Translations under genes and position numbers: made by a program
Source of the DNA: Sympetrum striolatum
Lineage: Eukaryota > Arthropoda > Insecta > Odonata > Libellulidae
Assembly: GCA_947579665.1 (NCBI GenBank)
Contig: OX388349.1
Coordinates: forward strand, 27,808,459-27,872,458
Length of the DNA stretch: 64,000 bases
Direction of reading: 5' to 3'
Notes under the pieces: generated by a model
The model's database searches: none
The model's input: the letters and a program-made list of their open reading frames with translations, nothing else
Told to the model about the DNA's origin: nothing
Shown: positions 36,707-49,284 of the stretch, one piece after another
Layout of the letters: each line of letters begins with the position of its first letter
Position numbering within the stretch: the stretch's first letter is position 1

Positions 36707-38200
36707 TTATTTATTTATTTATTTGACCCTTTATTGGCGAGGTTAGGCCCAAGTGGGCCTCTCTTCCACCTAACCTCGTATGTCGTCATAATATGAATAA
36801 TTATAAATTAAATTAAAACAAAAAGACAGAGTAGATTGTGGGGAAAAATCTTTGCAACTGAAGGTTGCTAAAGAAAAACCCACGTTGCGGGAAAACACCC
36901 ACAGAGAAGGGGGGTGAAAAAAACCCGCGAAAACACAGTAAAAATGACAATTAAATACAGACAATAATAAAATTACATACAGAATATACATAAATCAATG
37001 AATTTACAGAAGAAAGAAAAAAAATAAAAACATAATTAATTTCCTACTAAATAGTATTTGTCAGAGAAAAAAATAATAAATAAATAAAGGTCAGCCAGCG
37101 GCGTCCGTCCACTTTTTCAAATTTATCTCAGCAGAAAGAGGGTAAGATGAACCTGAAAATGAAGAGAGAAATAAAGGGTAGATGAGATGTATACCTGTAG
37201 ATACCTATTCAGATTTGAAAAAAAACACAAAGGAAGAGTATTGATTGGGTTTAACGACGATTTGAAGGAATGATGGAAAGAGCTAAGTAGGTATTTGTTG
37301 TTCTGACCGATAGAGTTTTTCAAAGATCTCACGTTTAAATGAAAAGAAAGATGATTGTATTAATTTTGGTTGAGCAACTTCATTCCAGTATTTTGCTCCG
37401 ATGACAAGGAGAGATTTACTGCAAATTTCGGTTCTATGAATTGGTATCATGAGTTTGCCAGTGGGACGAGTTCCTAGTCCTTGCGTGTTGTTCAGTATAG
37501 TAAAGTAATTATCGAGGTACCTGGGGCAACATTCATTGAGAACTTTATACACGAGATTAAGAGTGTGAAGTTTTCTTCTTGACTGTGGACGAAGCCACTT
37601 TAATTCTTTTAAAAGTGGGGAAACATGATCAAATTTTTTGGCGTTGAAGATAAATTTGACCGCATGATTAAAAGCTCTGTCTAATTTAATGGTGACCGTT
37701 TTGTTTGCTTCATTCATTAGTGTGTCACAATAATCAAAGATAGGAAAAATTAACGCTTGAACAAGTAATTTTTTCAGCTTAAATGGTAAAATATACTGCA
37801 ATCGTTTCATATTTTGAAGAGTTGAATATGATTTCCTGCAGACTTCCGCTACTTGAGGAACCCAAGTAAAGGATTGATCTAAAAGTATTCATAGATTCTT
37901 TACAGATGAGCTGAAATCGATTTCAATGTTGTCAATTTTTACTTTGGGTAGTGTAAGAGTGTTAATGTTTCTCAGTATCTTGGGATAGCCAAATATTATA
38001 CTCTGAGATTTACTTGGATTGATTTTAAGCGCCAATGAGTTAAGCCATGAGTGTAGGAGGGTGATATCATTACGGAATATATAAACCTTATTTTTCTTCA
38101 TTTCAATGACAAGGAAGTCATTTAGGGAAAATAGTCCTTGCATATGCTTGTTTAAATAATGGGTACTCGTCATACCTTTAACAGATTACTCCGAAATATA
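36706..38200 (-). mobile_element. LINE-B: 5'-truncated non-LTR retrotransposon
   Basis: Reading on the minus strand: a reverse-transcriptase C-terminal region (38173 to 37283), a 3' UTR of about 540 bp, a terminal hairpin (GAGGTTAGG at 36777-36769 pairing with CCTAACCTC at 36747-36739, with an inner GGCCCA/TGGGCC), an AATAAA just inside the end, then GGGTC and an (AAAT)n tail at 36724-36706. The microsatellite tail and conserved terminal hairpin are typical of target-primed reverse transcription. The endonuclease and polymerase core are missing, as expected of 5' truncation. It sits in the right end of the repeat at 36395. Confidence 0.9.
37283..38173 (-). pseudogene. LINE-B reverse transcriptase, C-terminal fragment with one stop
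   Basis: This is the thumb and C-terminal part of a CR1/jockey-type reverse transcriptase. In order it shows LLHSWLNSLALKINPSKSQ, the IIFG block, SSVKNL, WVPQVAEVCRKSYSTLQNMKRL, the FPIFDYCD block, HAVKFIFNAKKFDHVSP, LKWLRPQSRRK and a final KYWNEVAQP...SFFSFKREI block. All are standard landmarks of the end of ORF2. A single in-frame TGA at 37889-37891 replaces the glycine expected in the usual VKNLG motif, consistent with a GGA-to-TGA change. Both sides stay in the same frame, so the copy is fairly young. The catalytic YADD motif is not present. No function is expected. Confidence 0.9.
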
Positions 38201-38269
38201 TCTTCACTGACTCCGTTGACTCCCACCTCCCCATTGTGTTAAACAACATTCAATCTGGAACAATCAATG

Positions 38270-38634
38270 GAAGAAGTTCTTTCACTTGGTCGTCTTTTAC
38301 ATAGCCTAAACTCTAATTCTATCCTAAATCACAGTATAAATAAACAAAATAAAATTCTCTCACTGACGTGTTTTTGGGTATCGGCTTTCGTAATTTTTGT
38401 TTTTTGTTGTCTGTCACTCTTCCTTATTGGCCACGTATTTTTAATTGTTTTTTAAGTCCACTGACAACAATTGCAGTTGCAATGATTTTTTCCCACACCC
38501 TACTCTTTCTTTTTGTATTATTTAATAAGTTGAGTTTTTAATAAGTTTCAATATAATCGACACACGAGGTTAGGTGGAAGAGAGGCCCACCTGGGCCTAA
38601 CCTCGCCAATAAAGGGTCCAACTAACTAACTAAC
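38270..38634 (+). mobile_element. LINE-B: second copy, 3' UTR only
   Basis: GTTGCAATGATTTTTTCCCAC, CTACTCTTTCTTTTTGT and GACACACGAGGTTAGGTGG match the 3' UTR of the copy at 36706-38200 in order. The terminal hairpin (GAGGTTAGG at 38566, CCTAACCTC at 38596-38604), AATAAA (38608) and GGGTC are conserved. The tail here is (AACT)n (to 38634) rather than (AAAT)n. The left boundary is uncertain. This copy points in the opposite direction to the first, so the two form a large inverted pair. Confidence 0.85.
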
Positions 38635-38639
38635 AGTGA

Positions 38640-39440
38640 GTGGAATAAGGCGCCAGTTTCCTTCTACAACTAGAACGCCGTTTGGTTCTTTTATTCAAAT
38701 CTGAAACTTGTTCCATATAGCTAAAATTTTATTATTATAACTATACCATTAAACTGCTGGTAGGCTGTAAGTCTCGCAGCAGTTGTTTCTACCTACACAT
38801 AATACAAGTTATAAATGTGATAAATATGCAATGGGTACAATGTAAACAGATAATTCCCATTCAATCTGTATGTGCTTAAATAAATATATCATGTTTACCT
38901 AACAACTAAATAATGCATAAAAATATTACATATAACTGCTATTACAAGAATTTTGCGGGGAAGAACTCCACCGCGCAGCACCCTGTCAAGCATTCACTTA
39001 CTTCTCCAGAGGTACCTACATTATTACAACATATCACGCGGTACTACGCAACATTAATAAAACACATTGAAACCTTTATTTTCGAAAGGCTTTGTATTTT
39101 AGGGAAATGGCCTTAACAGTGATAACTGCTTTTAGCTTTTTTTGTTCCTGTATCTTTTCCATTTCATCCATCTCTATTTTTTATTGCTTTTATCTTTTTA
39201 ACAGATATTTTTAAAACGCACATAAAGAACCTAACATTTGAGGCAATATATCAGCTAAGGAGGAACAGAACACACCCTTAAAAACGTTACTTTAATTGCA
39301 AGACATTTCTATTAAAACGATGAACGTAATCTAACCCATTTTTCCGTTATTTATTTAATTTTGAAACAAGTTCTGCATACACGGTATCATTAGGTACTGT
39401 AGCTTTACCTTCACTGAGGGAAAATATCCTAAACTTATAA
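38640..39440. other. Unassigned A+T-rich DNA
   Basis: No gene recognised. A small inverted pair, AACTGCTG and CAGCAGTT, lies at about 38753-38787. Confidence 0.55.
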
Positions 39441-39451
39441 CAAATTATATT

Positions 39452-39601
39452 TTAACTAGTTAGTAAATCGTCGCGGAGAAACGGTCGCGGCGATTCGTCC
39501 CTCTGATAGTGTATCCAGATTTGAAGAAGGTACCGCACTGAACGCCGGGAAAAGCCGCATATGACGCAAGGGCCGTCGGGTCCCCGCCTCTGGTCCAATC
39601 T
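39452..39601 (-). other. Possible terminal exon (weak)
   Basis: On the minus strand a long pyrimidine tract ending CTTCTTCTCTTCATAG resembles a strong splice acceptor. It is followed by about 140 bases of markedly G+C-richer DNA ending in stops. One frame reads WTRGGDPTALASYAAFPGVQ and, further on, GTFFKSGYTIRG before its stop; another frame is also open. I recognise no family and see no partner exon. The pyrimidine tract belongs to a purine-rich island, so the acceptor-like look may be accidental. Confidence 0.15.
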
Positions 39602-40290
39602 ATGAAGAGAAGAAGAAGGAAAGATGATGATAATTGAAACAAAAACACGAGTGGAACAGAGAGACCCGCATTCCAAGGGGATGTTGAGGAGCAAAGGGGA
39701 AATAACGTCGCGTGAATGGCGCGACGAAAAGGGATTTGGGGAGAGCGGATGGAGCGAAAGAGGTAATGGGTTTTTTATGTGAGGAAAAAGTGGACAGTGA
39801 TTGGTTAAATGGATTGAAAGGGCTCGAATGCGAGGAAACAGAATGGCTGCAAATGGGAAAGGTGTTGGGCAGAGTGGGCAAATCTTCAACGCGTGCTTCT
39901 TGAATGGCGGGGAGAAATACCTTTCAAGTATCAATAGGCTCAACCATAGAATCCGTGAATGAAAACTTACGCATAGGTGTCCTTTTGTGTGGCTTTGAAA
40001 CATGCTCAGTAAAACAGCAGAGAATAGAATATCAGAAACTATAGAGAGGTGGTGATGCTGAAGTATGATCAAAATAAATGGATTATGACGAGTTACTGAT
40101 TCCGCTCTCCGGATGAAGAGAGCTCTGAGAAAAACTTGTATGTAAACTAATGGACAATAGATTGAGGCAAATGAGATTGCCGAATGCATAATTGGATATA
40201 AATGAAGGAGAGAAGCAATTGTAGAGGAAGAAAGAAAACCTTAAAAATAGCGCATCTGACGGGATTTTAGTCATCGCCATGGATTTCCAT
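39602..40290. other. Purine-rich island (plus strand)
   Basis: The plus strand is G/A-rich at 39602-39900 and 40080-40250. A 245-codon frame on the opposite strand (39452-40189), the longest in the window, is dominated by S, L, P, F, H and I. It is best explained by stop-poor polypyrimidine sequence. Confidence 0.55.
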
Positions 40291-41000
40291 AAGTGGCAAA
40301 AATTTACGGTTTCAGATAAATTTCTAATTTCTTCCCTTCTGTTAAAGGGATACAGTTAGAAACTACGTTTTACTCATAAAATTTAGGTAAATCTAACCTT
40401 AAATGTCTAATTATGGTGTCATTTATTAAATCCCTTCCGCCTTCTCAAAGTTTTCAAAAACTTAAATACCTCAAATCAAATAAAGCATTGAATGATGAAG
40501 TCCAAAAGGTAAACTCAGCAAGGAACTTCATTGGTGGCATTTAGGAAGAGTGGATGAGGAATTAGAAGGAAAAGTTCTTTAAAAACCTTAATTAAGTAAT
40601 TATTAAAGGATGGTGTACAGTCACACAGGAGCATGGCTCTGTTGAAAAAGTTTGGAAGAGCAGCAGAACGAAGGGAAAAGAAGAAAGAGAGTTAACAAAG
40701 ATACGAAGAATGAATAAGTGAAAAAGGAAAGAGGAAGAAGGAAATGAGATATGAATGAAAGAAGTTCCGAACAGATCGGAATTTGTATAAAGGGCACGGG
40801 GTTTTGTCATCGCAGAAAAGTCCGGAAGGAAGAAAGAGGTTTCTGGGATGGGGTTTTTTCAGAAGGAGCTAAGAGAGTTTTTGGTACGTGAAATGGTGTT
40901 AAAGTAAGATGGGAATGGAGGGTAAAAGTGTGATGAAAATATAGAAAATACCTGGAACACCAGTGATAGAAAACAATAGGCTAGTATACACAGTGGAGAG
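40290..41000. other. Unassigned DNA with a purine-rich island
   Basis: 40590-40930 is strongly purine-rich on the plus strand. No gene or repeat recognised. Confidence 0.5.
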
Positions 41001-43540
41001 TTTTAGAAATAAGAATCTATAGGTATCCATCGGCTACGTACTTTAAGGCCTCACCAAGATATTATTCACCTTAAAAAAATGAGAAAACGTCTTTGATTTT
41101 CCTTAAACCTGTAATTAGATATAAGTTGTCTTACGATTAAATCAAATGGTTAATCATTTAAGCAAGTAATTAAATGTTATTTACTGTTAAGTACCCATTA
41201 GTGCCTTTTTCCGATTATCATTTAAACTAGTAATAATTATTTTAATTATTAATATATTATGTTACCATATTATTCGAATATAGACTTAAAAAACCAGGAA
41301 ACTAAATGTAAATTGTTTTATCGAATCTTTTCACATTCAGCTATTTTATCGCTTTTATTGATGGCACCAACATCTTAATGGGTTACACCACATCTTACTG
41401 AATATATGAGAGCTTTATGAAAAGAAACATGTAAATTTTAAAGTCATAACCAAAGAATCTCATTTGTTTCCATTTTTTACCCATCCCTTCGTCAAAACAG
41501 TAAAAGCATGAAATGTTATTTAAAGGAACTCAAATTCATGAATATTACATAGATAATATTACTTACATAATAATAACATACTTTGATATAACAAAAAGTA
41601 ATATCTAACGTCTTAAAAATACGTCCCGCACAAACCCTCATGAATTTTAATAAGAGGCAGCTTTGATATCAATTAAATTTTACAAATGTTGCAAATAAGA
41701 ATATCCAAGAATTCAAGGATACAAGAGTTATTAATAGTTAAAGGTGAATTAACTGATTTTAAAAGATTTCAAACGTAGCAAAGAATCCGGAATGGCCAAA
41801 TTTAGCCACGAAAGTGACAACCGCGATATAGGAAGGAGTGTTGGATGAGGTTTGAAAGCCCAAAGATGTAAGGGGGTGAAAGGGAAGAGTTGAATAGCAA
41901 AAGAACCAAAATGGATTTACAGGAAAAAAGAGAGGAAGCTGCCTTCGTTTGTTTGGCGTGGTTCGTGACGGAAAGAGGAAAAGTTTGGAGGAGTTTTTTT
42001 TTCCTTCTCAACCGCCGAACTCGTAAATTAATCACTTGGAGGGTGGAGACATCTTTATAATGTCTCCACTAATGTTTGCGAGCTCTCACTTTTCCGCCAG
42101 CCGTGCGTTAGCAAATTGGGCTGCAATTTCGACAAATCGGCAATTGATTCGGATGGACACCTTTCTTTATTGTTTGCACTGTTTCTTTGTTGCGGTGGGT
42201 TACATTTTTTGTAATCTCTTGGATTCAAAAATCTATTTGATTGATTGAATGGTGGACCTAGTCAGCATAATTATTTAGTTATAGGTTGTTGTTACGCTAG
42301 AAGTTTAAGAATTATTATTTCCATCAGTAGATAACAATGAAATTATTATTCAAGTAAAAATATCCTTTCTGTGTTAGTGGCTTCGTACCTATTTCCAATT
42401 TGAGTGTATATTACATTCATAATATTTATGCAGATTTAATTAATTTAATTTAAGACATTTTATAATAACAATAAGAAATTAATATCCTATCCTACTGCTA
42501 AATATTAATAGCCTTATAAACATCATTCCTAAACCTCTAAAACATGACAGAAGTCTGATTTTTCTGGAATTGGCAGCAACGCTGTACGGAATGCTTACAG
42601 AAACTGCTTACTGGAAAGTTCTTAAACCTCTTATTTTATTAACAACCGTTCCACAAATTTCTAACCTTCATCAAGCATGTTTTCACTGCGAATCCCCCGA
42701 GGGATTTACTAGAATACTAATAAAAATAAAATACCTTCATATCAATTTAAAATTTGATATTATACAGAGTTTTTTGAGAGAAATAACCTTGTAATATTTT
42801 GTCGAATTTCATACATCCATGATGTGTTACGGGCAATAACATGAATTCTTAGAATGATAAAACTGATTCACTAATAACTCTCTACTCTTACAGATACTCT
42901 CTATTAAAAATAACAAGATTAATATAATGCGATGATTCTAAATAATAATGATATAAATAGCAGAGCAACTTTAATTTAGGAGTATTGAGACTAAAAAGTC
43001 TCTTCTTGCGTCTACAAGTTGCCTATTTTACCATTTGCCAACTACTTACCTTACTGCAACTACTTCTTTCCTGAATCATATAAAATTTTAATAAATTACA
43101 TGAAGAAATATTACGCAAAATAAAACAAATTTGCAGGTTGCTTGAAACTATGAAGTTATAATGAGTAAAAATGCACAAAAAAAACAGGTAAACCCTTGCA
43201 AGGAAGGGGTGTGAAAAGTTCGCGAAACATAAGGATAATTAAGTGAAATTTGCAGGAAAAAACAGCTTAAGACAGATCTGAAAGGCAAACAAAACAATAA
43301 AGGTAAATATTTACGTACGTAAATTAATGAAAAAAGTTCCATTAAAAAGGAAGTAACAGATAAAAAGAAACTAATTAAGTCGAAGGATAGGCCAGTATAA
43401 AATATAGCAATAAATACTAGAATGAAAATAAAATATGTGCGAGTGTTCCCAAGATTCGATATGAAAATTTATACATTTTTGTACAACATAATTTATATTA
43501 GAGGAATACGTGGAATTCGGAATGTTTTGCTCTTCATGGC
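41000..43540. other. Unassigned, mostly A+T-rich DNA
   Basis: 41800-42140 is of more mixed composition with short frames on both strands. The rest is A+T-rich. No motif or repeat that I can support. Confidence 0.5.
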
Positions 43541-45340
43541 TGTTTATATTTATTTATATCATTTCGCTACGGCCCTCTCGGCATGAATCCTCGCTCGAAT
43601 AGGTACAAAGCACTGTCACCTCTGTCTTCCATCTCTCCTCTTTGCGATTTATATCCATTCGTCGGGAAATGAATACGCCGAAATATAATTTATCGATGGT
43701 CTTTCTTTTATGAAATAATGAAACGTCAGCAAATTTATGGCTCCGCGCAAAAGTTTGAAGGAAATTTATTTTTTCGTCGACGATGGAATGCAAGGTTCGA
43801 ATTCCGCATTTCACAAAGACTGCTTCATTTCCGCTTTCATTACCTTTTTCATATTTTAAGTGACTTGTGTTTTCAAAATAACAACTGCACTGTTTGAAAG
43901 AGAGAAAAAGATAAAAATGTTAAACGAAACAAATGTAAAAATTGACGATCACGCTCCGCTAAGTAAATTCTTTCATTGAGGACGGAAAGCTTCAAAGAAG
44001 TGCATTAACATTTGCACACAAATTCGTGATGACTTAATAATTGAATGAATCTGAGGTGTTTTGAGGAAAGCCTCACTGTTCTACTTTCACGCAACCGTCA
44101 CAAACCATATGTTTAGTGCTGAGTTTCGTTAACGATTCAAGTTATTCAAATTTACGCGTTTTTCGAATTGTTAACGTTTTCGTAATGATTTTACTTTTAG
44201 ATCTAATTATGAATGAACATGATTTCCACTCGATGTGATGTGTTATCATTCACGAATGAGTGAGATCATTAACGTAACGCTTAACATAACGGTAAGCGCC
44301 GCTTATTCTGCATGTTAATTTCAGAATTCATCGCAATAAACCTACTAACCTTATTGGCACGACCATTTCATCGAAGTAATTAATCAAGTATTAGAACTCT
44401 TTTGCATTCATATCCTTATGCATCAAAAGTTTTTGATCCTTACTATCCATTCGTTTTTTCAAGTGGAAAAGTGAATCCTTTACTAATTAACATCTGACTT
44501 TTGGCCCGTTTTTCATTGTTTCCATTTCCATTTTTCACGATTTTTATAGTTCTCTTCTACCATCAATTAAACTCTTACCTCTAAAACATTTAATTGCCTT
44601 TTACGTGTTGTAGAAATAAGTATTCAGTATTATCGCGATTGGTATTGTCTTAGAAGACATGTTTTTTTCCTAAATGACAAGTATGATTTAAGAATGTCGT
44701 TAAATACATCGCTGAAACAACTTGAAGACGAGAAAGAAGAGCAACTTTAAGTGTAATTGTCTTTCTTGAATGACTTTGATGACAGTTTTTCCTGGTACGA
44801 TACCGGAGATTCCAATTTCACCGTCGTCTACAGTTAATGCATTCAGCTGTAGTAAATAAATCAGGAATCGAAGAAACATCGTATTATCATTATTGCCACC
44901 AACATCATTATCAGCAAATAATTAAAGCATAATAATAAAGGAGAGAAATAGGAAGGTTTCTCTATCACTTTTTTGAGCTTCCTTTTGTTAACGTTCTGGA
45001 CCTTATTTGCACCGAATTCCATTCGAATAACTTTTGATATAAATAAGTTAATGAAGTTACACTAGGTACTTCAATATTATCGTCGTTTTCAAAGTAGAAA
45101 TCCAAACAATGCCTTAAGTAGAACGAAATATTTTTTAACGTATTATTGAAAAACATTTTTAAAGTCACCTCGGTCTCAATTCTCTTGGTAGAACTGTATG
45201 TATATTGTCTATCATTGAATGTATACAAATTAATATAAAAAATTGGCCCATTAAGAAGCCCGTTTACCCATTTAAATCCTTATGAGACGTTACCTAGAAA
45301 GACAATGCCCTTGAAAGAGATCAAAGACGTAACTCAATTC
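43540..45340. other. Unassigned DNA of non-repetitive appearance
   Basis: No open frame of note. 44100-44330 contains many AACG/CGTT steps and TAAT/ATTA cores. The texture is unlike simple A+T-rich filler and could be regulatory, but this is only an impression. Confidence 0.35.
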
Positions 45341-45850
45341 TGAGAGTAAATGAAACAGAATTCTTCAAAGTTTAGCCATCTTATCATTCTCACTCATCAA
45401 CAGATTTGCGCCTTACAGAAGGAGAAAAGAAAAAGGATAAGGGTTCTTCCACTTTCTCACGTAATTAACAGGAAAATACAACGGAATCGACAATCGGCAC
45501 CTTTCCGGCAAAGGATAAACACCTGGGATTCCCCATTTTTAATTAAGAAGAAGAGGCCCTTCGTTTACACTCTTCGATGAGGTTCGCGAAGCGTGGCCAA
45601 GGGTTCCCTTAAAAGGATGGAGGAGGGGCCATCCCAGAGGGCGGACTCTAAATCCCTCTCTGAGTTATGTTGATGCAGTGGAGTCGATCGGGCGTCCGTA
45701 AAAGGCTTTCCACCAAGATTAACCTCCCTCCGGTATAACTGCTCCACAAATTAGGAAAAGTTTATTTGGCCCCCTGCAGAGAGGCTTAAGGAGTTGTTTG
45801 GGGAAAGATTGGGCCATAACCTAGGGATCAGAAGGAAGGAGTTATCTCTT
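45340..45850. other. G+C-elevated island, no gene recognised
   Basis: 45560-45780 has higher G+C. Short frames on both strands (45350-45580 plus, 45565-45747 minus) show no known motif. Confidence 0.45.
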
Positions 45851-48800
45851 GATTCTTCCTATTGAAGAGGCACATGCATCGCTTTCCTAGTTCATCTTTG
45901 TATACAGTAATCAAATACCGCTTCTATGACATTTCTATAAGATATGTGTTGAACGGGTAACTTAATATTTTAACTACACTTAAGAAGACTTATTACTCTT
46001 GAAACATTCCGACTCGGTGGAAAACAATGAAAAACTATTTCACCTTTAGTTAAAGGTGTGTACTTAATTTTTCGAAGCTTTCGATGGGTATTAAATAAAT
46101 AACTTATTTATTTTGGGGGCAGTCGAGACTTTAAATTCTTGTCTTCACCTATCGTAAATTTTAAATAGATCAAATTAGTAGATAATAGTAAAGGCTATTA
46201 AAAAAATAGGAAATACGAATAATTTAGTTGTAGATATAAAAACCGAAGTTAAGCTTAGACACAAATATCTACTGAAAGAAATCAGTGGGATATGAATGCC
46301 TTTAACCAGCTATTGATACAGGGGTTAATGTTTCAACCAACCCTCAATCAGATTTCTTAAGAGGTAGGCTATCAATTACGTAAATAAATTAACGTTTTGT
46401 TAAAGATAATTTTCACCTCTTTCTTAAATGTTATAATCAAATGTTTCTCAAGATTAAGTTTTCTAAAAATACGTAAAAACGGTCAAAAATGGTCAATTTT
46501 CATTTAATCTAAGAGTATAAATTTTATATCTATAAGAGAAACGAAAATGAAAATATAGCTTCTTATCTTGTCAAATAGCCTGATTATATATAAAATATAA
46601 TGCCAGAAGTTCTAACTGTTGCAGACCCAAAAATAAAGTCTTAATGTAAATTCTTCTATTTTGTACTCCTAGATATTATCTGATCAATCCTTTCAGGGAA
46701 CTTGAGGTTAGATGAAGTACCCGTGACTCTGGGATCAGTGACCCCATATTTCAGCAGCAAAGCCCGCGCACTATCACAAGATCTAAGAAAGCTAATATAT
46801 TTCTAACGCGGAAAACACAGCTGACGTCATGCGGCGAAGTACGAATTTGGTGATACAAGCACCACTTCACTAAAGGGAAATACCAAGGAACTTTAATTTA
46901 AACTGAATATGATCCGACTAATATGAGTGTATGAATATTTTCTTTCTTATCAATTTAGCTATCGCCACGTATAAATATAAACATTCAAAGATAATGAAGT
47001 AAGTTTCTGACTTTTGAATTATAATCTCCGGATGTTTAGATACTTAGGTTTTTATAGCTCTATATCGATCTGCCATTCAGTTTAGATAACTAATATTCCA
47101 AGTTATTACTTCGTTAATTGTATACTTCTTTTAATTTTTACTTAACTAGCTTCTTATCGCATTTTATCGTATATATTTTGCATAACTTGTATCCTGTCAC
47201 GACATTTCCTTAAGCTGAAGCTCTTATGGTCATTTTCTCTGTCGCTGACAGTTTTCAATGGCCTACCCAATTTTACATATTAAATGTTTCCCTATGATGG
47301 AAAATGAAAGACTTAGATATCTAAATAAGTATTATGTATTGATTCCTCTAATCTTAATATTTACCCGAAAGTTTCTAACTAATGATTTCCATAAGCAGAT
47401 TTGCAATACAGTTTCAACGTATTGAAAATCACGGCTGAGACAATATGAAATGCATTCGTTGAAAAATTAATTTCTGCGACTAATGAAAGTAAATTTTTCT
47501 CTGTGAACCTTCCAACCCATGTTCTAAACCATATAAAGTTTGAAGGAATACGATTTCGTGACCTTATTATCCAAAGTAATTAAAAATTTTCAAGCAAAAA
47601 ATGGCAGTGGAAAGTAATTGAGAACTGAGTTTAAAGTAAGAAAGGAAAGTCTTGAAAAGGGTGGGGAAGAAAAGGGTGATATTGGGGAGGTATTAGGGAA
47701 AAATCTTACAGTTGAGAGCAGAACAGCCATAGAAAAATCAGTATTTATAGGTGGGTAGATGGATATAATCAATTGGTAGTAAGTTACGTAAATAGGTATT
47801 TCCGTTAGCTGTTGATAATTACGGAGAATTGGATTGAGAAATTATTGAAGCTCTCTAAGACCTAAAGCCTAAAATATCTACTAGTGAAATTAATAATATC
47901 GTTAACGATATCAGAGAAATAATAGTTCACCACGAGATGCTAAGCGAAATGTTAATTCTAAATATCATATGCGTTTACTTTTCTATTTTCCCTACTTTCC
48001 CGTTATGCCTTGTATTTATATATAAATCTTCCGTTTCAAACCCGTACAAATCTCTTTTCGAAATTCAGTTTTATTCTTATGGTACGTTCATCTCCTTTCT
48101 TTAGAGGCTCAGTCTCCTTCCTCAACTAGCTTTTTTATTGCTTTTCTTCTCTCGTAATGACCACTTTGATTCTCTTATAATACAATATTCTAGTCAATGT
48201 GATTTCATCAACTCTTTACATACGTCCAAACAAAGGTTAAACCCTATTTTATAGTGACATATTAACTCTTATTCCTAAGTTATTTACTCTCTTATCGATT
48301 TCCCCAAACGTTTTCTCATAAAACTATTGAGTAATTTTCACGCATTACTCTCATATAAGACTAGATGGTGATCCATTTGTCCCTTGGCATCTTTTTACGG
48401 GTCTAAAATTTCTTGTATGGTTTACTACGAATCATTTCCTTAACCTTGATGTCACAAGTCTTACCACGTGCAAACCGCAATCAAACAGTCTGACAACTGC
48501 GAAATGCAGTGCGATACAAACCTCAAAGTTGTGTAACTTGGAGATCGATCGTTGAGCCAACAGGAAGTGGTGGGCCTTCAACTAACTATTTGAGGTGCTG
48601 AAGACACCTCGGGAAGTAGTTCGAGCAGCGTTACAACTCTCACTCGGATAAGTATACTAATACTCCTATGGTATCTTTAACTCTAACCATCCTTAGTCAT
48701 TCAACAAACTATCAACTATGCTATCAACGCAGTTTCTTTTCTTCTGAGGTTAGCGATGGAGAAATGTATTTCTACATTAATAGGTATCTAATCTTAATGA

Positions 48801-49280
48801 CTCTCCGCAAATTCTATAAAGTTATTTGTATCAATACCATCATTAAGATTCATTATAGCAGGCAATATATAAAACTATTTAGTGCGTATGTTTAAAAATA
48901 ATAATGCATAGTGATTCTTAAACAAACCCCTAACCGCCTATTTTCTGGTTTCATTTTTGCTTCTACATTGCGAGCATTTACGACTGTATTTCTCTTATGA
49001 TGATAGTTCTAGCATGAGAATCATTTTTAAACCTTTTTCCCGAGTTAAAACTATTATAAAAATGCCTATTTTCTATATATTAACATTTTTTTCGTAGCCA
49101 ACCTCAAATTAAATAATATGTATTGCTAATATAAGCCCATGTAATTAGAAAGCAATACCAAGTACAAATTGAGGGGTGGATGAAAAATTGCACTAATCAA
49201 GTTAAGTCCCTTATGGACTGCCTGGAAATTGTTGCTCGTAGAGGCATTATGCTTCAATTAAGTGGACATGTTCTTTTTAT
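45850..49280. other. Unassigned A+T-rich DNA
   Basis: About 3.4 kb without a supported gene or transposon. A perfect 16-bp palindrome (ATATCGTTAACGATAT) lies at 47896-47911. 47980-48180 is somewhat pyrimidine-rich. Confidence 0.5.
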
Positions 49281-49284
49281 AGCA

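Noticed and set aside
39452..40189. 245-codon minus-strand open frame, the longest in the window
   Set aside because: It lies opposite a purine-rich island; most residues are S, L, P, F, H and I as expected from stop-poor polypyrimidine DNA, and no domain is visible.
47896..47911. 16-bp perfect palindrome as an operator or attachment site
   Set aside because: A short A+T-rich palindrome in a long A+T-rich eukaryotic sequence is not surprising, and nothing nearby gives it a role.
48660..48900. Another LINE-A copy, suggested by an IKLFSAY word shared with the frame at 50378-50611
   Set aside because: Only about 25 bases look alike, on a strand that is not the LINE coding strand; the rest does not align.
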